Shown here: one piece after another, positions 8,222-20,484 of the stretch
Numbering within the stretch: the first letter of the stretch is position 1
Layout: each line of letters starts with the position of its first letter
From: Chryseomicrobium excrementi
Lineage (GTDB): Bacteria > Bacillota > Bacilli > Bacillales_A > Planococcaceae
Direction: 5' to 3'
DNA length: 64,000 bases
Assembly (NCBI RefSeq): GCF_002798305.1
Contig: NZ_PCGR01000005.1
Span: 1-64,000 of the forward strand
The notes under the pieces: generated by a model
Seen by the model: only the letters and a program-made list of their open reading frames with translations
Told to the model about the DNA's origin: nothing
Databases searched by the model: none
Position numbers and translations under genes: made by a program

Positions 8222-9336
8222 GTAAAGTCATTTATCCAGGACAAACCATCGGCATCATTGGCGGCGGACAACTTGGCAGAATGATGGCTCTCGCGGCGAA
8301 AGAAGCAGGATTTCGAGTAGCCGTTTTAGATCCCGCAATGGATTCTCCTTGTGGCCAAGTGGCAGACATCCGCATCGTTGCAGGCTATGAAGACCAAGAG
8401 GCGTTAGCAGAGCTAGCTGAAGTGAGTGATGTGATCACGTATGAATTTGAGAACATCGATTACGCAGGTCTAAAAAAAGTGATGGAATATGCGTATGTTC
8501 CACAAGGGGCAGAGCTGATTCGCATCACACAAGACCGTCGAATTGAAAAAACTGAAATTGAAAAAGCGGGGGTTCCGGTTGCACCGTTTACAATCGTAGA
8601 AACGGTCGAAGATCTGCACCGAGGCATTGAACAACTTGGGTATCCTGTGATCTTAAAAACAGCTCGTGGTGGTTACGATGGTAAAGGGCAATTGAAGCTC
8701 ACCTCGGAAGGGGACTTGCACGAAGCCCAAACAATCGTCGAGAGCGTTCCGTGCGTACTCGAGAAGATTATTCCATTCACGACTGAAATTTCAACCATCA
8801 TCCACCGAAATGCAGCAGGAGAAAGCTATATCCTGCCAATTGCCGAAAATATTCATGTCAATCATATCTTGCATCAAAGTATCGTCCCGGCGCGTGTCAC
8901 AAACGCCATCGAGAAAAAAGCAGAACTAGCAGCGAAAGCAATCGCCGAGCATTTAGATCTGATCGGAACACTTGCTGTCGAGATGTTCGTTGTCGAAGAA
9001 GATTTGATTATCAACGAACTGGCACCTCGTCCGCACAACTCTGGACACTACTCGATTGAAGCCTGCAATGTCTCGCAGTTTCACCAGCATATCCGTGCTA
9101 TCTGCGGCTGGCCGTTAAGAAAGCCAAGATTGTGGGAGTCTTCGGTGATGGTGAACTTACTCGGGCAACATGTTGTTCCAGCAACGAACCAACTGGCGAA
9201 GCACCCGGAATGGTCGCTGCATCTTTATGGCAAACACGAAGCTAAAGAAAATCGCAAGATGGGACACATCACTATCATGACAGATGATATGGAACGAACC
9301 TTGTTTGAATTAGAAGAGACCACGATTTGGTCCTAG
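8218..9336 (+). CDS. purK: N5-carboxyaminoimidazole ribonucleotide synthase
   Basis: PurK uses ATP and bicarbonate to carboxylate AIR to N5-CAIR, the substrate of PurE. The protein has 372 residues. It begins with the Rossmann-like segment [14 protein letters not shown] central ATP-grasp domain includes [14 protein letters not shown], and [16 protein letters not shown] is the metal/phosphate-binding segment near the C-terminus. The start overlaps purE by 4 bp. Confidence 0.97.
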   Translation: MSKVIYPGQTIGIIGGGQLGRMMALAAKEAGFRVAVLDPAMDSPCGQVADIRIVAGYEDQEALAELAEVSDVITYEFENIDYAGLKKVMEYAYVPQGAELIRITQDRRIEKTEIEKAGVPVAPFTIVETVEDLHRGIEQLGYPVILKTARGGYDGKGQLKLTSEGDLHEAQTIVESVPCVLEKIIPFTTEISTIIHRNAAGESYILPIAENIHVNHILHQSIVPARVTNAIEKKAELAAKAIAEHLDLIGTLAVEMFVVEEDLIINELAPRPHNSGHYSIEACNVSQFHQHIRAICGWPLRKPRLWESSVMVNLLGQHVVPATNQLAKHPEWSLHLYGKHEAKENRKMGHITIMTDDMERTLFELEETTIWS

Positions 9337-9347
9337 GAGGAAACTAG

Positions 9348-10646
9348 ATGATTGAACGCTATACGCGCCCCGAGATGGGCAACATTTGGACAGAACAAAA
9401 CAAATACGAAGCTTGGTTAGAAGTGGAAATCTTAGCATGTGAAGCATGGGCCGAGCTTGGTGAGATTCCGAAAGAAGACGTCAAAGTACTGCGCGAGAAT
9501 GCTACGTTTTCAGTTGATCGAATTTTAGAAATTGAAGAAGAGACACGCCATGATGTAGTTGCTTTCACTCGTGCCGTATCCGAGACGCTTGGCGAAGAAA
9601 AGAAATGGGTGCATTACGGCTTAACTTCTACAGATGTAGTGGACACAGCTCTTTCATATTTGATCAAACAAGCCAATGTCATCTTACGTCGTGACATCGA
9701 AAACTTCATTGAAATCTTGGCTGTCAAAGCAAAAGAACACAAATACACAGTCATGATGGGTCGCACACACGGTGTCCATGCGGAACCGACAACTTTCGGT
9801 TTGAAGCTTGCGTTATGGCGCGAGGAAATGAAACGCAATCTAGAGCGCTTTGAAGCAGCTGCTAAAGTGATTGAAACTGGAAAGCTTTCTGGTGCTGTAG
9901 GGACGTATGCGAACATCGACCCGTTCGTCGAAAGCTATGTATGTGAAAAACTAGGACTTCAGGCAGCGCCGATCTCAACTCAAACATTACAGCGTGATCG
10001 TCACGCTCAGTACATCAGCACGATTGCCTTGATCGGTGCTTCGATCGAGAAGTTCGCAACGGAAATTCGTGGTCTTCAAAAATCAGAGACTCGTGAAGTG
10101 GAAGAATTCTTCGCAAAAGGTCAAAAAGGCTCATCTGCGATGCCTCATAAACGCAACCCGATCGGTTCTGAAAATATGACAGGTCTTGCACGTCTCCTTC
10201 GTGGTCACATGGTAACAGCAATGGAAAACGTTGCATTGTGGCACGAGCGCGATATCTCTCACTCATCAGCAGAGCGCGTGATTCTTCCGGATGCGACAAT
10301 CACTTTAAACTACATGTTGAACCGTTTCGGCAACATCGTGAAAAACTTGACAGTGTTCCCAGAGAACATGAAACGCAATATGGATTCAACACTTGGTTTG
10401 ATTTACTCGCAGCGCGTGTTGCTAGCGCTTATCGATAAAGGCATGTCTCGTGAAGCGGCCTATGATACAGTACAGCCACTAGCGATGGAAGCTTGGGAGA
10501 CGCAGTCTCACTTCAAGCCACTCGTTCAAGGAAATGAAACAATTTCAAGCAAGTTATCAGCTGCAGAAATTGACGATTGCTTCGATTACAACTACCACAT
10601 TCAGCAAGTAGATGCGATTTTTGAGCGTGTCGGCTTAACCAACTAG
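9348..10646 (+). CDS. purB: adenylosuccinate lyase
   Basis: PurB removes fumarate from SAICAR and from adenylosuccinate, serving both IMP and AMP synthesis. The fumarase/aspartase superfamily signature with [10 protein letters not shown] lies at about 262-271, and [14 protein letters not shown] and TSTDVVDTA are the other active-site segments. The length of 432 residues is typical. AGGAGG precedes the ATG, 11 bp after purK. Confidence 0.97.
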   Translation: MIERYTRPEMGNIWTEQNKYEAWLEVEILACEAWAELGEIPKEDVKVLRENATFSVDRILEIEEETRHDVVAFTRAVSETLGEEKKWVHYGLTSTDVVDTALSYLIKQANVILRRDIENFIEILAVKAKEHKYTVMMGRTHGVHAEPTTFGLKLALWREEMKRNLERFEAAAKVIETGKLSGAVGTYANIDPFVESYVCEKLGLQAAPISTQTLQRDRHAQYISTIALIGASIEKFATEIRGLQKSETREVEEFFAKGQKGSSAMPHKRNPIGSENMTGLARLLRGHMVTAMENVALWHERDISHSSAERVILPDATITLNYMLNRFGNIVKNLTVFPENMKRNMDSTLGLIYSQRVLLALIDKGMSREAAYDTVQPLAMEAWETQSHFKPLVQGNETISSKLSAAEIDDCFDYNYHIQQVDAIFERVGLTN

Positions 10647-10657
10647 GAGGGTTTTTC

Positions 10658-11374
10658 GTGCAAAAAGGTGCTCTAGTTTATGAAGGGAAAGCAAAACAGC
10701 TTTTCTTAACTCCGGATCCTGAGGTCCTATATGTCCAGTACAAAAACAGTGCTACAGCGTTCAATGGCGAGAAGAAAGAAGAGATTGAAGGCAAGGCACA
10801 GCTCAACAACCAGATCACGGCGCTGTTATTCGAAAGACTAAAAGAGCAAGGAATTCCTTCTCACTTCATCGAGCAGTTGTCTCCGACCGAGCAGCTTGTT
10901 CGCAAAGTGGATATCATTCCACTTGAAGTCGTCGTCCGTAACATTGCAGCAGGGAGCCTAGCGAAGCGTCTTGGATTTGATGAGGGCCAGCCGCTTAAGC
11001 AGCCGCTCGTTGAGTTTTATTACAAAGACGACGCGCTTGGTGATCCACTGCTGACAGATGCGCATATTGCCCTACTGGAGCTCGTTTCAGAAAGTGAAAA
11101 ACAATCACTAGAGCACTTGGCACGACAAATCAATACCGCTCTTCAAGAGATTTTTGTTTCTATCGGAGTCACTTTGGTCGATTTCAAAGTAGAATTTGGC
11201 CGCACGGCAGACGGTGAGATCCTGCTTGCTGATGAAATTTCACCAGACACGTGTCGCTTATGGGACAAAGAGACGAATCAGAAATTAGATAAAGATGTTT
11301 TCAGACGCAATTTAGGTAATTTAACAGACGGCTATTCCATTATTCTTTCTCGACTAGGAGGCAATTCTCAATGA
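10658..11374 (+). CDS. purC: SAICAR synthase
   Basis: PurC joins aspartate to CAIR with ATP. The 238-residue protein begins with the ATP loop YEGKAKQLF and contains VVVRNIAAGSLAKRLG and LADEISPDTCRLWD, both diagnostic. Translation starts at GTG 10658, placed correctly after TAGGAGGG; no ATG fits the family N-terminus. The stop overlaps purS by 4 bp. Confidence 0.97.
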   Translation: MQKGALVYEGKAKQLFLTPDPEVLYVQYKNSATAFNGEKKEEIEGKAQLNNQITALLFERLKEQGIPSHFIEQLSPTEQLVRKVDIIPLEVVVRNIAAGSLAKRLGFDEGQPLKQPLVEFYYKDDALGDPLLTDAHIALLELVSESEKQSLEHLARQINTALQEIFVSIGVTLVDFKVEFGRTADGEILLADEISPDTCRLWDKETNQKLDKDVFRRNLGNLTDGYSIILSRLGGNSQ

Positions 11375-11625
11375 AAAAAGTAAATGTCTATGTCACGTTA
11401 CGTGAAAGTGTTCTTGATCCACAAGGTTCTGCAGTCAAAGGTGCTCTCCATGCAATGGATTACACGGAAGTTCAAGATGTCCGTATTGGAAAGTTTTTAG
11501 AGCTTCAAATTGAAGAAGGCACACGTGATTTAGACCAAGTCGTAAAAGAGATGTGTGAACGCCTGCTTACGAATACGGTCATTGAGGATTACCGCTACGA
11601 GATTGAGGAGGCGGTCTCGCAATGA
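11371..11625 (+). CDS. purS: FGAM synthase subunit PurS
   Basis: PurS is the small structural subunit that holds PurQ and PurL together in the Gram-positive three-part FGAM synthase. Its 84 residues match the family length; the N-terminal beta strand ([16 protein letters not shown]) and [10 protein letters not shown] are typical. It overlaps purC and purQ by 4 bp on each side, so the three subunits are translationally coupled. Confidence 0.96.
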   Translation: MKKVNVYVTLRESVLDPQGSAVKGALHAMDYTEVQDVRIGKFLELQIEEGTRDLDQVVKEMCERLLTNTVIEDYRYEIEEAVSQ

Positions 11626-12308
11626 AATTTGCAGTGATCCAGTTCCCAGGATCCAACTGTGATCTTGATATGTACCATGCCATCAAAGACGAGCTTGGCC
11701 AAGATGTCGAGTATGTCTGGCATGACAAAGCCGATCTCAGTGGATTCGATGCGATTTTATTGCCAGGGGGCTTCTCTTATGGAGATTACCTACGATGCGG
11801 GGCTATTGCCCAGTTCTCTAACATTATGGCAGAAGTGAAACAAGCAGCAGCAGCCGGAAAACCAATTCTCGGTGTCTGCAATGGCTTCCAAGTGTTAACG
11901 GAAGCACGTCTGTTACCAGGTGCTCTCCTTCGCAACAAGAACTTGAAGTTCATTTGCCGCACGGTAGAACTTGAAGTCGTGAACAATGACACGATCTTCA
12001 CAGCAGAATACCAAAAAGGGCAACACATCCAGATTCCAATAGCACACGGAGAAGGCAACTATTTCTGTGATGACGAGACAGCGAAACAGCTAGAAGCCAA
12101 CAATCAGATCGTCTTCAAATATACAGGCGAAGGTCCGAACGGCTCGGTTTCCAATATTGCAGGAATCATCAATGAACAAGGCAATGTCCTTGGCATGATG
12201 CCTCACCCAGAGCGCGCAGTACATGAAGTCATGGGTGGTACAGACGGCTTAGCTTTGTTCCGATCAATCTTAAAACAGTGGAGGGAATCCCATGTCAGTC
12301 ATGCTTGA
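11622..12308 (+). CDS. purQ: FGAM synthase, glutaminase subunit
   Basis: PurQ is the class I glutamine amidotransferase that feeds ammonia to PurL. In the 228-residue protein the nucleophile is Cys86 in LGVCNGFQ, and the His-Glu pair lies in MMPHPERAV near 195. [14 protein letters not shown] is also family-specific. It overlaps purS by 4 bp and purL by 17 bp. Confidence 0.97.
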   Translation: MKFAVIQFPGSNCDLDMYHAIKDELGQDVEYVWHDKADLSGFDAILLPGGFSYGDYLRCGAIAQFSNIMAEVKQAAAAGKPILGVCNGFQVLTEARLLPGALLRNKNLKFICRTVELEVVNNDTIFTAEYQKGQHIQIPIAHGEGNYFCDDETAKQLEANNQIVFKYTGEGPNGSVSNIAGIINEQGNVLGMMPHPERAVHEVMGGTDGLALFRSILKQWRESHVSHA

Positions 12309-14520
12309 ACCATCAGCTGAACAAGTGAAAGAAATGAAGCTTTACGCCCAAATGGGGATGTCAGACGAAGAGTTTGAGCTGGCAACGTCGATTCTTGGAC
12401 GCACACCGAACTATACAGAGACAGGACTGTTTTCGGTCATGTGGTCTGAGCACTGTTCGTATAAAAATTCAAAACCAGTCCTTCGCAAGTTCCCGACGAC
12501 GGGTCCTCAAGTGTTACAAGGTCCGGGAGAAGGCGCGGGGATTGTCGATATTGGAGATGGCCAAGCGGTCGTCTTCAAAATGGAATCTCACAACCACCCA
12601 TCTGCTATCGAACCGTACCAAGGCGCAGCTACAGGTGTGGGCGGTATCATCCGTGATGTGTTCTCGATGGGAGCACGTCCTATCGCACTTCTCAACTCTC
12701 TTCGTTTTGGAGAGCTCAAGACGCCTCGCGTGAAGTACTTGTTCGAAGAAGTCGTTGCAGGGATTGCAGGTTACGGAAACTGTATCGGGATTCCGACAGT
12801 CGGAGGCGAGATCCAGTTTGACCCTTGTTATGAAGGAAATCCACTTGTAAACGCTATGGCTGTTGGACTGATCAATCACGAAGACATTCAGCGCGGGATT
12901 GCTGCTGGAGTAGGAAACACAGTACTCTATGCGGGTGCTAAAACTGGACGTGACGGAATTCACGGAGCTACGTTTGCTTCTGAAGAGTTGAACGAAGAGT
13001 CCGAGAAGAAACGTCCAGCGGTTCAAGTAGGCGATCCGTTCATGGAGAAACTATTACTAGAAGCGTGCCTAGAAGTCATTAAATCGGACGCTCTTGTCGG
13101 GATTCAAGATATGGGAGCAGCAGGACTAACGTCTTCTTCTGCAGAGATGGCTTCAAAAGCAGGGTACGGAATCGAGATGCATCTTGACCGCGTGCCACAA
13201 CGCGAGACTGGAATGACCGCTTATGAAATGATGTTGTCTGAGTCTCAAGAACGCATGTTGTTGGTCGTGAAAAAAGGACGCGAACAAGAAATCGTTGAGA
13301 TCTTCGAGAAATACGACTTAGATTGTGTTGCAGTTGGACAAGTAACGGATGACAAGATGCTTCGTTTGATTCATCACGGCGAAGTAGTTGCAGAAGTGCC
13401 AGCAGATGCACTTGCAGAAGAAGCACCGGTCTACTACAAACCGAAACAAGAGCCAGCTTACTTTAAGAAGTTCAAAGAGCAAAAGAACGAGGAACCAAAA
13501 GTAGAAGACGTCGGGCAGACTTTGAAAACATTGTTGTCTCAACCGACGATTGCTTCTAAAGAGTGGGTTTATGATCAATACGATTACCAAGTACGTACGT
13601 CAACAGTTGTTACACCAGGATCAGACGCAGCAGTTGTTCGCGTCCGAGGTACCAACAAAGCACTTGCGATGACGACAGACTGTAATTCTCGTTACATTTA
13701 CTTAGACCCAGTCACTGGAGGCAAGATTGCAGTTGCTGAAGCAGCACGTAATATCGTTTGTTCTGGAGGAAAGCCACTGGCTATCACGGACTGCTTGAAC
13801 TTTGGGAATCCAGAAAACCCAGAAATTTTCTGGCAGTTGGATCAATCAGCCGAAGGTATTTCAGCAGCGTGTCTAGCACTTGATGCGCCAGTTATTGGTG
13901 GGAACGTCTCGCTATACAACGAGCGTAGCGGAACTGCGGTTTACCCTACACCGACAATTGGTATGGTTGGTCTCGTTCAAGAATTAGAACATGTGACTAC
14001 ACAATATGCAAAAAAAGCAGGAGACCTCGTTTACATCATCGGAGACACGATGACTGAATTTGGCGGTTCTGAACTTCAAAAATTAGTGGACGGTGCGATT
14101 TCTGGTCAAGCTCCAACAATTGATTTAGATATCGAAGCACGCCGTCAACATCAATTGCTGACTGCTATTCGTTCAGGTTTAGTCGCTTCTGCTCATGACG
14201 TGTCAGAAGGCGGAATGAGTGTTGCGCTAGCTGAAGTCGTTTTCGGAACAGAATTAGGTTTAGATGTAACTCTAGAAGGGTCTGCAGTTACAGCACTATT
14301 TAGTGAATCTCAATCACGTTTTGTCGTTACGGTTTCTCCAGAGCACGCAGAAGACTTTGAAGCGGCGATGCCAGAAGCGAAGCGTGCAGGTGTTATTACA
14401 GCATCTCCATCTTATACGGTGAAATCTACTACGGGTGAGGTCTGGATCGACCAACCAGTAGCCGAGCTGTTTGCAGCTTGGAAAGGAGCTATTCCATGCT
14501 TACTGAACTCAGAGGACTAA
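12292..14520 (+). CDS. purL: FGAM synthase, synthetase subunit
   Basis: PurL converts FGAR to FGAM with ATP and the ammonia delivered by PurQ. The 742 residues fit the small PurL form that needs PurS and PurQ. Family segments include [33 protein letters not shown] and the second half-domain AHDVSEGG. The first ATG (12292) has GGAGGG before it and matches the family N-terminus (MSxxLEPS). The end of the gene overlaps purF. Confidence 0.97.
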   Translation: MSVMLEPSAEQVKEMKLYAQMGMSDEEFELATSILGRTPNYTETGLFSVMWSEHCSYKNSKPVLRKFPTTGPQVLQGPGEGAGIVDIGDGQAVVFKMESHNHPSAIEPYQGAATGVGGIIRDVFSMGARPIALLNSLRFGELKTPRVKYLFEEVVAGIAGYGNCIGIPTVGGEIQFDPCYEGNPLVNAMAVGLINHEDIQRGIAAGVGNTVLYAGAKTGRDGIHGATFASEELNEESEKKRPAVQVGDPFMEKLLLEACLEVIKSDALVGIQDMGAAGLTSSSAEMASKAGYGIEMHLDRVPQRETGMTAYEMMLSESQERMLLVVKKGREQEIVEIFEKYDLDCVAVGQVTDDKMLRLIHHGEVVAEVPADALAEEAPVYYKPKQEPAYFKKFKEQKNEEPKVEDVGQTLKTLLSQPTIASKEWVYDQYDYQVRTSTVVTPGSDAAVVRVRGTNKALAMTTDCNSRYIYLDPVTGGKIAVAEAARNIVCSGGKPLAITDCLNFGNPENPEIFWQLDQSAEGISAACLALDAPVIGGNVSLYNERSGTAVYPTPTIGMVGLVQELEHVTTQYAKKAGDLVYIIGDTMTEFGGSELQKLVDGAISGQAPTIDLDIEARRQHQLLTAIRSGLVASAHDVSEGGMSVALAEVVFGTELGLDVTLEGSAVTALFSESQSRFVVTVSPEHAEDFEAAMPEAKRAGVITASPSYTVKSTTGEVWIDQPVAELFAAWKGAIPCLLNSED

Positions 14521-15917
14521 ATGAAGAGTGTGGCGTATTTGGCGTGTGGGGTCATCATGACCCTGCACCCATGTGCTATTACGGGCTACATGCCCTCCAA
14601 CACCGTGGACAAGAAGGTGCTGGAATCGTAGCAACTGACGGAGAATTCTTACGTGCTGTTCGCGGAGAAGGACTCGTCAATGATGTGTTTGATGAAACGA
14701 AACTAAAAGCTTTGCAAGGAAAAGCTGCCATCTCGCATGTACGTTACGCCACAGCGGGTGGCTCCGGTCTTGCTAACGTGCAACCTTTGCTATTCAATTC
14801 CACAACAGGGTCTCTAGCAATTGCTCATAACGGCAATATCGTTAACGCCACCGATTTGAAACGCAGTCTAGAGCGTCAAGGAAGTATCTTCCAAACAACG
14901 TCTGATACAGAAGTATTGGCACACTTGATCAAACGCAGTCATTTGCAGTCGTTTGAAGAGCGCGCTAAGCAGGCTCTGCGCTTACTTAAAGGAGCATTTG
15001 CTTTCTTGATTTTGACGGAAGACTTTTTAATGGTCGCACAAGACCCAAACGGGATGCGTCCTCTTTCACTTGGAAGATTGAACGGTGGCTTTGTCGTTGC
15101 ATCGGAAACGAGCGCGTTCGATTTGATTGGAGCAGAAGTCTTGCGTTCGGTTGAACCTGGAGAAATGTTGATCATTGATGATACAGGTGTCCGCTCGTCG
15201 TTCTATACAGAAGAGCGTGGACGTGCGATCTGTTCTATGGAATATATCTACTTCTCTCGTCCGGATTCGGATATTGACGGTATCAACATTCATACGGCTC
15301 GTAAGCGCCTCGGTATCCAGCTCGCAAAAGAGATTCAAGTTGAAGCAGACATTGTTACTGGTGTACCAGATTCTAGTATTTCTGCAGCCATCGGATTCTC
15401 CGAGCAAACGGGGATTCCATACGAGATGGGACTAATCAAAAATCGCTATGTCGGTCGGACGTTCATTCAGCCGTCTCAAGAACTTCGCGAACGGGGCGTA
15501 AAAATGAAGTTATCTCCTGTCCGCCAAGTCGTTCAAGGAAAACGCGTCGTCATGGTGGATGACTCAATCGTCCGTGGTACAACTTCTCGACGTATCGTCA
15601 ATATGCTCAAAGAAGCGGGAGCAAAAGAAGTTCACGTGGTCATCAGTTCACCTCCGCTGAAAAATCCATGTTTCTATGGAATCGATATCAGCTCGGATTC
15701 GGAGCTTATTGCAGCGAATCATTCGATCGAAGAGATGCGCGACATCATTGGAGCCGACTCGCTGTCATTCTTATCTGTAGAAGGGTTATTACAAGCGGTA
15801 GGCCGCTCACCAGAGTATAAAAACTGTGGCCAATGCCTCGCTTGTTTCACAGGAGAGTACCCGACATCGATCTATTCCGATACAAAATTACCTCATGAAA
15901 AAGAATTTGTGCGCTAG
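14496..15917 (+). CDS. purF: amidophosphoribosyltransferase
   Basis: PurF catalyses the first committed step, from PRPP and glutamine to phosphoribosylamine. I place the start at ATG 14496 rather than an in-frame TTG at 14478: GGAAAGGAG is correctly spaced, and this gives the usual 11-residue propeptide before the nucleophile Cys12 (NEECGVFG). The PRPP loop is [13 protein letters not shown]. The iron-sulfur ligands of the Bacillus-type enzyme are present ([25 protein letters not shown]), so oxygen-sensitive turnover is likely. It overlaps purL by 25 bp; 473 residues. Confidence 0.96.
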   Translation: MLTELRGLNEECGVFGVWGHHDPAPMCYYGLHALQHRGQEGAGIVATDGEFLRAVRGEGLVNDVFDETKLKALQGKAAISHVRYATAGGSGLANVQPLLFNSTTGSLAIAHNGNIVNATDLKRSLERQGSIFQTTSDTEVLAHLIKRSHLQSFEERAKQALRLLKGAFAFLILTEDFLMVAQDPNGMRPLSLGRLNGGFVVASETSAFDLIGAEVLRSVEPGEMLIIDDTGVRSSFYTEERGRAICSMEYIYFSRPDSDIDGINIHTARKRLGIQLAKEIQVEADIVTGVPDSSISAAIGFSEQTGIPYEMGLIKNRYVGRTFIQPSQELRERGVKMKLSPVRQVVQGKRVVMVDDSIVRGTTSRRIVNMLKEAGAKEVHVVISSPPLKNPCFYGIDISSDSELIAANHSIEEMRDIIGADSLSFLSVEGLLQAVGRSPEYKNCGQCLACFTGEYPTSIYSDTKLPHEKEFVR

Positions 15918-15928
15918 GAGGCCCTACC

Positions 15929-16984
15929 ATGTCAAAAGCATATGAACAAGCAGGAGTGAACATCGAGGCTGGCTATGAAGCCGTCAACCGCATGAAAAGC
16001 CATGTGGAACGGACAACGCGTCTTGGTGTGCAAGGAACTTTCGGAGGCTTTGGAGGCCAATTCGATCTATCAGCACTTGGCTTAAAAGAACCCGTTTTGA
16101 TTTCAGGGACGGATGGCGTTGGCACCAAGCTGAAGCTTGCGTTCTTAGCTGACAAGCACGACACGATTGGGATTGACTGCGTAGCGATGTGTGTCAACGA
16201 CATCGTGGCACAAGGGGCAGAGCCGTTATTCTTCTTGGACTATGTAGCGTTAGGTAAAGCGATTCCAGAAAAGATCGAGCAAATCGTCAAAGGTGTAGCA
16301 GACGGATGCGTGGAAGCAGGTGCTGCTTTAATCGGCGGCGAGACTGCTGAAATGCCTGGCCTTTACGAAGAAGACGAGTACGATTTAGCAGGATTTGCAG
16401 TCGGTGCTTGCGAAAAATCGGACGTCATTACAGGCGAAGCCATTGCAGCTGGACAGACACTGATAGGACTTTCTTCTAGTGGAATCCATTCCAATGGGTA
16501 CTCGCTTGTACGTCATATCTTGTTCTCGCAGCATCAAGTGGAGCTTTCGGATTCCGTTCCATTTGATGAAGAATTAAGTTATGCAGATGTTCTGTTAGAG
16601 CCGACGCGAATCTACGCAAAACAAGTAGCCGCAGTCAAACGGCAAGTAAAAATCAAAGGAATGGCTCATGTCACGGGTGGCGGTTTCTACGAAAACTTAC
16701 CTCGCATGTTGCCAAGTGGCTTAGGAGTCAAGATTCAACTCGGCGCTTGGCCGGTGCCTGAAATTTTTACTCATCTTAAAGAATTAGGTCAGCTTCAAGA
16801 TAAAGACTTGTACGGTGTGTTCAATATGGGTATTGGGTTTGTCTTGGCGGTCGACGAAAAAGACGCGGAGACCACACTCTCTGCTCTTCACGAAATGGGC
16901 GAGCAAGCCTTCGTAATCGGTACCGTGACGGAACAACCAGGCGTTGCATTTACAGGGACTCATGATGGGAGTCTGTCCTCATGA
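15929..16984 (+). CDS. purM: phosphoribosylformylglycinamidine cyclo-ligase (AIR synthase)
   Basis: PurM closes the imidazole ring of FGAM with ATP to give AIR. The 351-residue protein has [13 protein letters not shown], the nucleotide-binding [27 protein letters not shown] and the C-terminal domain with [23 protein letters not shown] lies before the ATG, 11 bp after purF, and the stop overlaps purN by 4 bp. Confidence 0.97.
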   Translation: MSKAYEQAGVNIEAGYEAVNRMKSHVERTTRLGVQGTFGGFGGQFDLSALGLKEPVLISGTDGVGTKLKLAFLADKHDTIGIDCVAMCVNDIVAQGAEPLFFLDYVALGKAIPEKIEQIVKGVADGCVEAGAALIGGETAEMPGLYEEDEYDLAGFAVGACEKSDVITGEAIAAGQTLIGLSSSGIHSNGYSLVRHILFSQHQVELSDSVPFDEELSYADVLLEPTRIYAKQVAAVKRQVKIKGMAHVTGGGFYENLPRMLPSGLGVKIQLGAWPVPEIFTHLKELGQLQDKDLYGVFNMGIGFVLAVDEKDAETTLSALHEMGEQAFVIGTVTEQPGVAFTGTHDGSLSS

Positions 16985-17556
16985 CCGTTCGTTTTGCGAT
17001 ATTCGCGTCAGGAAATGGCTCGAATGCACAAGCTCTTTACCAGGCGATTCAAGACGGTAAGCTTCGAGGAGAACTAGTAGGGGTGTTCAGCGATAAGCCG
17101 GACGCCTTTGTTCTTGAAAGGGCTGCTTCTTGGGGAGTGCCGATGTTTCATTTGGCTCCAAAGTCGTTCGTATCAAAAGAGGCTTATGAACAAGCGTTGC
17201 TTGACCAGTTGCGTAGCTGGCAAGTAGACTTTTTAGTACTTGCGGGATATATGCGTTTGATTGGATCCACGTTACTAAACGCGTTTCCGAACCGCATCGT
17301 CAACATCCACCCGTCGTTATTACCTGCGTTTCCGGGGAAAGATGCGATCGGGCAGGCGCTAGAGCATGGAGTCCACGTAACAGGTGTCACAGTACATTTC
17401 GTTGATGCAGGAATGGACACGGGTCCAATCCTAGCTCAACGTGCCGTTGAAGTACAAGCTACACGAGAACAAACCGAGGCGTGCATCCACGCTGCGGAAC
17501 ATGAATTATACAGAGAAGCACTAGACCAGCTATGGAATGAGGAGAGAATGAAATGA
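16981..17556 (+). CDS. purN: phosphoribosylglycinamide formyltransferase
   Basis: PurN transfers a formyl group from 10-formyl-tetrahydrofolate to GAR. The 191-residue protein has [11 protein letters not shown] near its N-terminus and the catalytic segments [13 protein letters not shown] (Asn-His) and [12 protein letters not shown] (Asp). It is flanked by 4-bp overlaps with purM and purH. Confidence 0.96.
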   Translation: MTVRFAIFASGNGSNAQALYQAIQDGKLRGELVGVFSDKPDAFVLERAASWGVPMFHLAPKSFVSKEAYEQALLDQLRSWQVDFLVLAGYMRLIGSTLLNAFPNRIVNIHPSLLPAFPGKDAIGQALEHGVHVTGVTVHFVDAGMDTGPILAQRAVEVQATREQTEACIHAAEHELYREALDQLWNEERMK

Positions 17557-19085
17557 AACGAGCATTACTCAGTGTGTCAGATAAAGTAGGAATCGTCGAT
17601 TTTGCTAAAGAACTCGTCGAACTTGGATATGAACTGTTGTCTACAGGTGGAACGAAAGCGGCTCTTCAAGAAGCTGGCATCCCTGTAACTGCAGTAGGAG
17701 ACGTTACCGGCTTCCCAGAGATTTTAGAAGGCCGCGTCAAAACACTTCATCCAAAAATTCACGGAGGGTTGTTATCGAAACACGACGATCCTGCGCACTT
17801 GGCACAACTTGAAGAGCATGCGATTCAACCAATTCAAGTGGTCTGTGTCAATCTGTATCCATTCCAGTCGACGATCCAGCGTCCAGATGTCACTCCGGAA
17901 CTGGCAATCGAGAACATCGATATCGGTGGTCCAAGTATGCTTCGTGCCTCTGCGAAGAACCATCAGTATGTGACGGTCGTAACAGATCCGGCAGATTATG
18001 CTGTCGTGCTTTCTGAACTACGAGCAGACGGGCAGACAAAACTGACGACACGTCAGCGTCTAGCAGCTAAAGTGTTTCGTCACACAGCCGCTTATGATGC
18101 ATGGATTGCTGCGTATCTAAGTGATATGGCTGGAGACGAATTCCCAGAATCTCTAACATTGACGTATGAAAAGAAACAAGACCTGCGTTACGGGGAGAAT
18201 CCACATCAACTCGCTGCTTTCTATCAAAACAAGATGGGCTCTGTATTCTCTATTGCAGCGGCAACTCAGCTTCACGGAAAAGAACTTTCTTATAACAACA
18301 TCCAGGATGCGAATGCAGCCATTCAACTCGTTAAAGAGTTTGAGCAACCGGCAGCAGTAGCAGTTAAACATATGAACCCATGTGGCGTTGGTGTTGGGTC
18401 TACGATTGCTGAAGCTTTCCAAAAGGCGTATGAAGCGGATGAGACGAGCATCTTTGGTGGTATCGTGGCATTGAACCGTGAAGTGGATGCCGCAACTGCG
18501 AAAGTATTGGGCGGAATCTTCTTAGAAATCATCATCGCTCCTTCGTTCTCAGAGCAGGCACTTGCTATGCTGACAGCGAAGAAGAACATTCGCTTGCTGA
18601 CGATTCCTTTCGAAGAAGGCAGTCAAGAAGCATTCAACGTCGTTTCAATTGAAGGCGGACTTCTAGTTCAGTCACCGGATACAGCATCTTTAGCTCATGC
18701 GAATGTGGAAGTCGTAACAGATCGAGCGCCTTCTGATGAAGAGTGGGAAGCGTTAGAACTTGGCTGGAACGTAGTGAAACACGTTAAGTCCAATGCCATT
18801 GTCGTTGCAAACTCACAAATGACTTTAGGTGTTGGAGCAGGTCAGATGAACCGTGTGGGAGCTGCGAAGATTGCTTTAGATCAAGCAGGTGCGCAGGCGA
18901 AAGGTTCCGCTTTAGCGTCCGATGCGTTCTTCCCAATGCCAGATACGGTAGAAGCAGCAGCTGAAGCAGGTATTACGGCAATTATCCAACCAGGAGGTTC
19001 TGTCAAAGATCAGGACTCGATTGACAAAGCCAATGAGTTAGGAATCGCAATGGTCTTTACAGGCATTCGTCATTTCAAACACTAG
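17553..19085 (+). CDS. purH: bifunctional AICAR formyltransferase / IMP cyclohydrolase
   Basis: PurH performs the last two steps to IMP. Its 510 residues include the N-terminal MGS-like cyclohydrolase domain (about 1-140; [18 protein letters not shown] and [10 protein letters not shown]) and the C-terminal formyltransferase with [15 protein letters not shown] and [12 protein letters not shown]. It overlaps purN by 4 bp; purD follows 11 bp after the stop. Confidence 0.97.
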   Translation: MKRALLSVSDKVGIVDFAKELVELGYELLSTGGTKAALQEAGIPVTAVGDVTGFPEILEGRVKTLHPKIHGGLLSKHDDPAHLAQLEEHAIQPIQVVCVNLYPFQSTIQRPDVTPELAIENIDIGGPSMLRASAKNHQYVTVVTDPADYAVVLSELRADGQTKLTTRQRLAAKVFRHTAAYDAWIAAYLSDMAGDEFPESLTLTYEKKQDLRYGENPHQLAAFYQNKMGSVFSIAAATQLHGKELSYNNIQDANAAIQLVKEFEQPAAVAVKHMNPCGVGVGSTIAEAFQKAYEADETSIFGGIVALNREVDAATAKVLGGIFLEIIIAPSFSEQALAMLTAKKNIRLLTIPFEEGSQEAFNVVSIEGGLLVQSPDTASLAHANVEVVTDRAPSDEEWEALELGWNVVKHVKSNAIVVANSQMTLGVGAGQMNRVGAAKIALDQAGAQAKGSALASDAFFPMPDTVEAAAEAGITAIIQPGGSVKDQDSIDKANELGIAMVFTGIRHFKH

Positions 19086-19096
19086 GAGGAAATCGA

Positions 19097-20365
19097 ATGA
19101 AAGTACATGTGATTGGAAGTGGCGGCCGTGAGCACGCCATCGTTCGACAGTTTAAAAAATCACCAAGCGTGACAGAAGTTTTCGCTGTACCAGGAAATGA
19201 CGGCATGCGTAAAGACGCTACTTGTGTGGAGTTATCCCAGCTCGATTTTCCAGCACTTGTTGAACTCGTGAAACGCGAAAAAATCAGTTTCACTTTTGTT
19301 GGCCCAGAACAGCCACTATCAGAAGGGATTGTAGATTATTTCCAAGCGGAAGGTCTCACCATCTTTGGTCCAACGCAAGCAGCTGCTGAACTAGAAGGCA
19401 GCAAAGCTTATGCAAAAGATTTGATGCACCGCTACGAGATTCCAACTGCTTTTTATGAAGTGTTCGATCAAGTGGAACCAGCGCTTAGCTATATTCGCGA
19501 GCACGGTGCCCCGATTGTGATCAAAGCAGACGGCTTAGCAGCTGGTAAAGGCGTTGTGGTCGCAATGACTTTAGAAGAAGCCGAAGAAGCGGTCCGCTCG
19601 ATGCTCGATGGCCAGCGGTTCGGTGACGCTTCAGCTCGCATCGTGATTGAAGAATTTTTGGAAGGTGAAGAGTTCTCGCTTTTAGCGTTCGTCCACGATG
19701 GACACATCATTCCGATGCCGATAGCTCAAGATCACAAACGCGCATTTGACGGAGACCAAGGACCGAATACAGGAGGCATGGGTGCGTATTGCCCAGTTCC
19801 TCATCTTCCAGAAGAGTTAACGCAACAAGCGCTTGATACCGTCGTCACGAAAACCGTTCAAGCGATGACAGAAGAAGGACGTCCATTTACAGGCATCCTA
19901 TACGCAGGACTGATTGCGACAACTGAAGGTCCAAAAGTGATTGAGTTCAACACACGCTTTGGAGATCCGGAGACACAAGTCGTGTTGCCAAAACTGACAT
20001 CTGATTTTGGCAAGCTGATCGTCGACTTGCTTGAGGGACAGCATCCGCAAGCGGAGTGGGATGACCTGCAACATATCGGTGTTGTGGTTGCATCAGAAGG
20101 CTATCCCGAGGAACCGGTCAAAGGACAGTTACTTCCTGAGTTGCATCAACTGAGAGACGTAGAAGTATTTCATGCTGGAACTAAATTTGCAGAGGCCGAT
20201 GAAGGTGAGCGCTACTATGGAAATGCTGGCCGCTTGATTCTCGTTTCTGCAGCAGCAACTTCACTACAAGAAGCTTCTGAGCATCTCTATACACAATTAC
20301 AAGCTCTCTCTTGGCCATCTTGTTTCTATAGAAACGATATTGGCTGGCGTGCAATGAAACATTAA
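19097..20365 (+). CDS. purD: phosphoribosylamine-glycine ligase
   Basis: PurD joins glycine to phosphoribosylamine with ATP. The 422-residue ATP-grasp protein begins VIGSGGREHAIV. IKADGLAAGKGVVVA and the GDPETQVVLP loop lie in the catalytic domain, and YRNDIGWRA ends the C-terminal domain. It is the last gene of the purine operon, with a terminator 9 bp after the stop. Confidence 0.97.
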   Translation: MKVHVIGSGGREHAIVRQFKKSPSVTEVFAVPGNDGMRKDATCVELSQLDFPALVELVKREKISFTFVGPEQPLSEGIVDYFQAEGLTIFGPTQAAAELEGSKAYAKDLMHRYEIPTAFYEVFDQVEPALSYIREHGAPIVIKADGLAAGKGVVVAMTLEEAEEAVRSMLDGQRFGDASARIVIEEFLEGEEFSLLAFVHDGHIIPMPIAQDHKRAFDGDQGPNTGGMGAYCPVPHLPEELTQQALDTVVTKTVQAMTEEGRPFTGILYAGLIATTEGPKVIEFNTRFGDPETQVVLPKLTSDFGKLIVDLLEGQHPQAEWDDLQHIGVVVASEGYPEEPVKGQLLPELHQLRDVEVFHAGTKFAEADEGERYYGNAGRLILVSAAATSLQEASEHLYTQLQALSWPSCFYRNDIGWRAMKH

Positions 20366-20374
20366 CCCGATTTC

Positions 20375-20410
20375 ACCGTCTTCTCTATTGTAGAGAGGGC
20401 GGTTTTCCTT
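20375..20410 (+). terminator. purine operon terminator
   Basis: A 12-bp stem (ACCGTCTTCTCT with AGAGAGGGCGGT, including G-T pairs) is followed by TTTCCTTT. Confidence 0.8.
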
Positions 20411-20436
20411 TACTTTCACGCTTCACTTTACTAAAG

Positions 20437-20445
20437 TGCTATGAT
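20437..20445 (+). promoter_or_regulatory. candidate extended -10 promoter of the yerA-like gene
   Basis: TGC-TATGAT is an extended -10 element 40 bp before the start codon. No clear -35 box is seen. Confidence 0.4.
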
Positions 20446-20484
20446 ACACTAGAAAAGAATTGTCTAGAGAGAGGGTGTTACCAG

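Noticed and set aside
14478-14495. TTG start for purF at 14478
   Set aside because: The Shine-Dalgarno site lies downstream of it, and ATG 14496 gives the conserved 11-residue propeptide before Cys.
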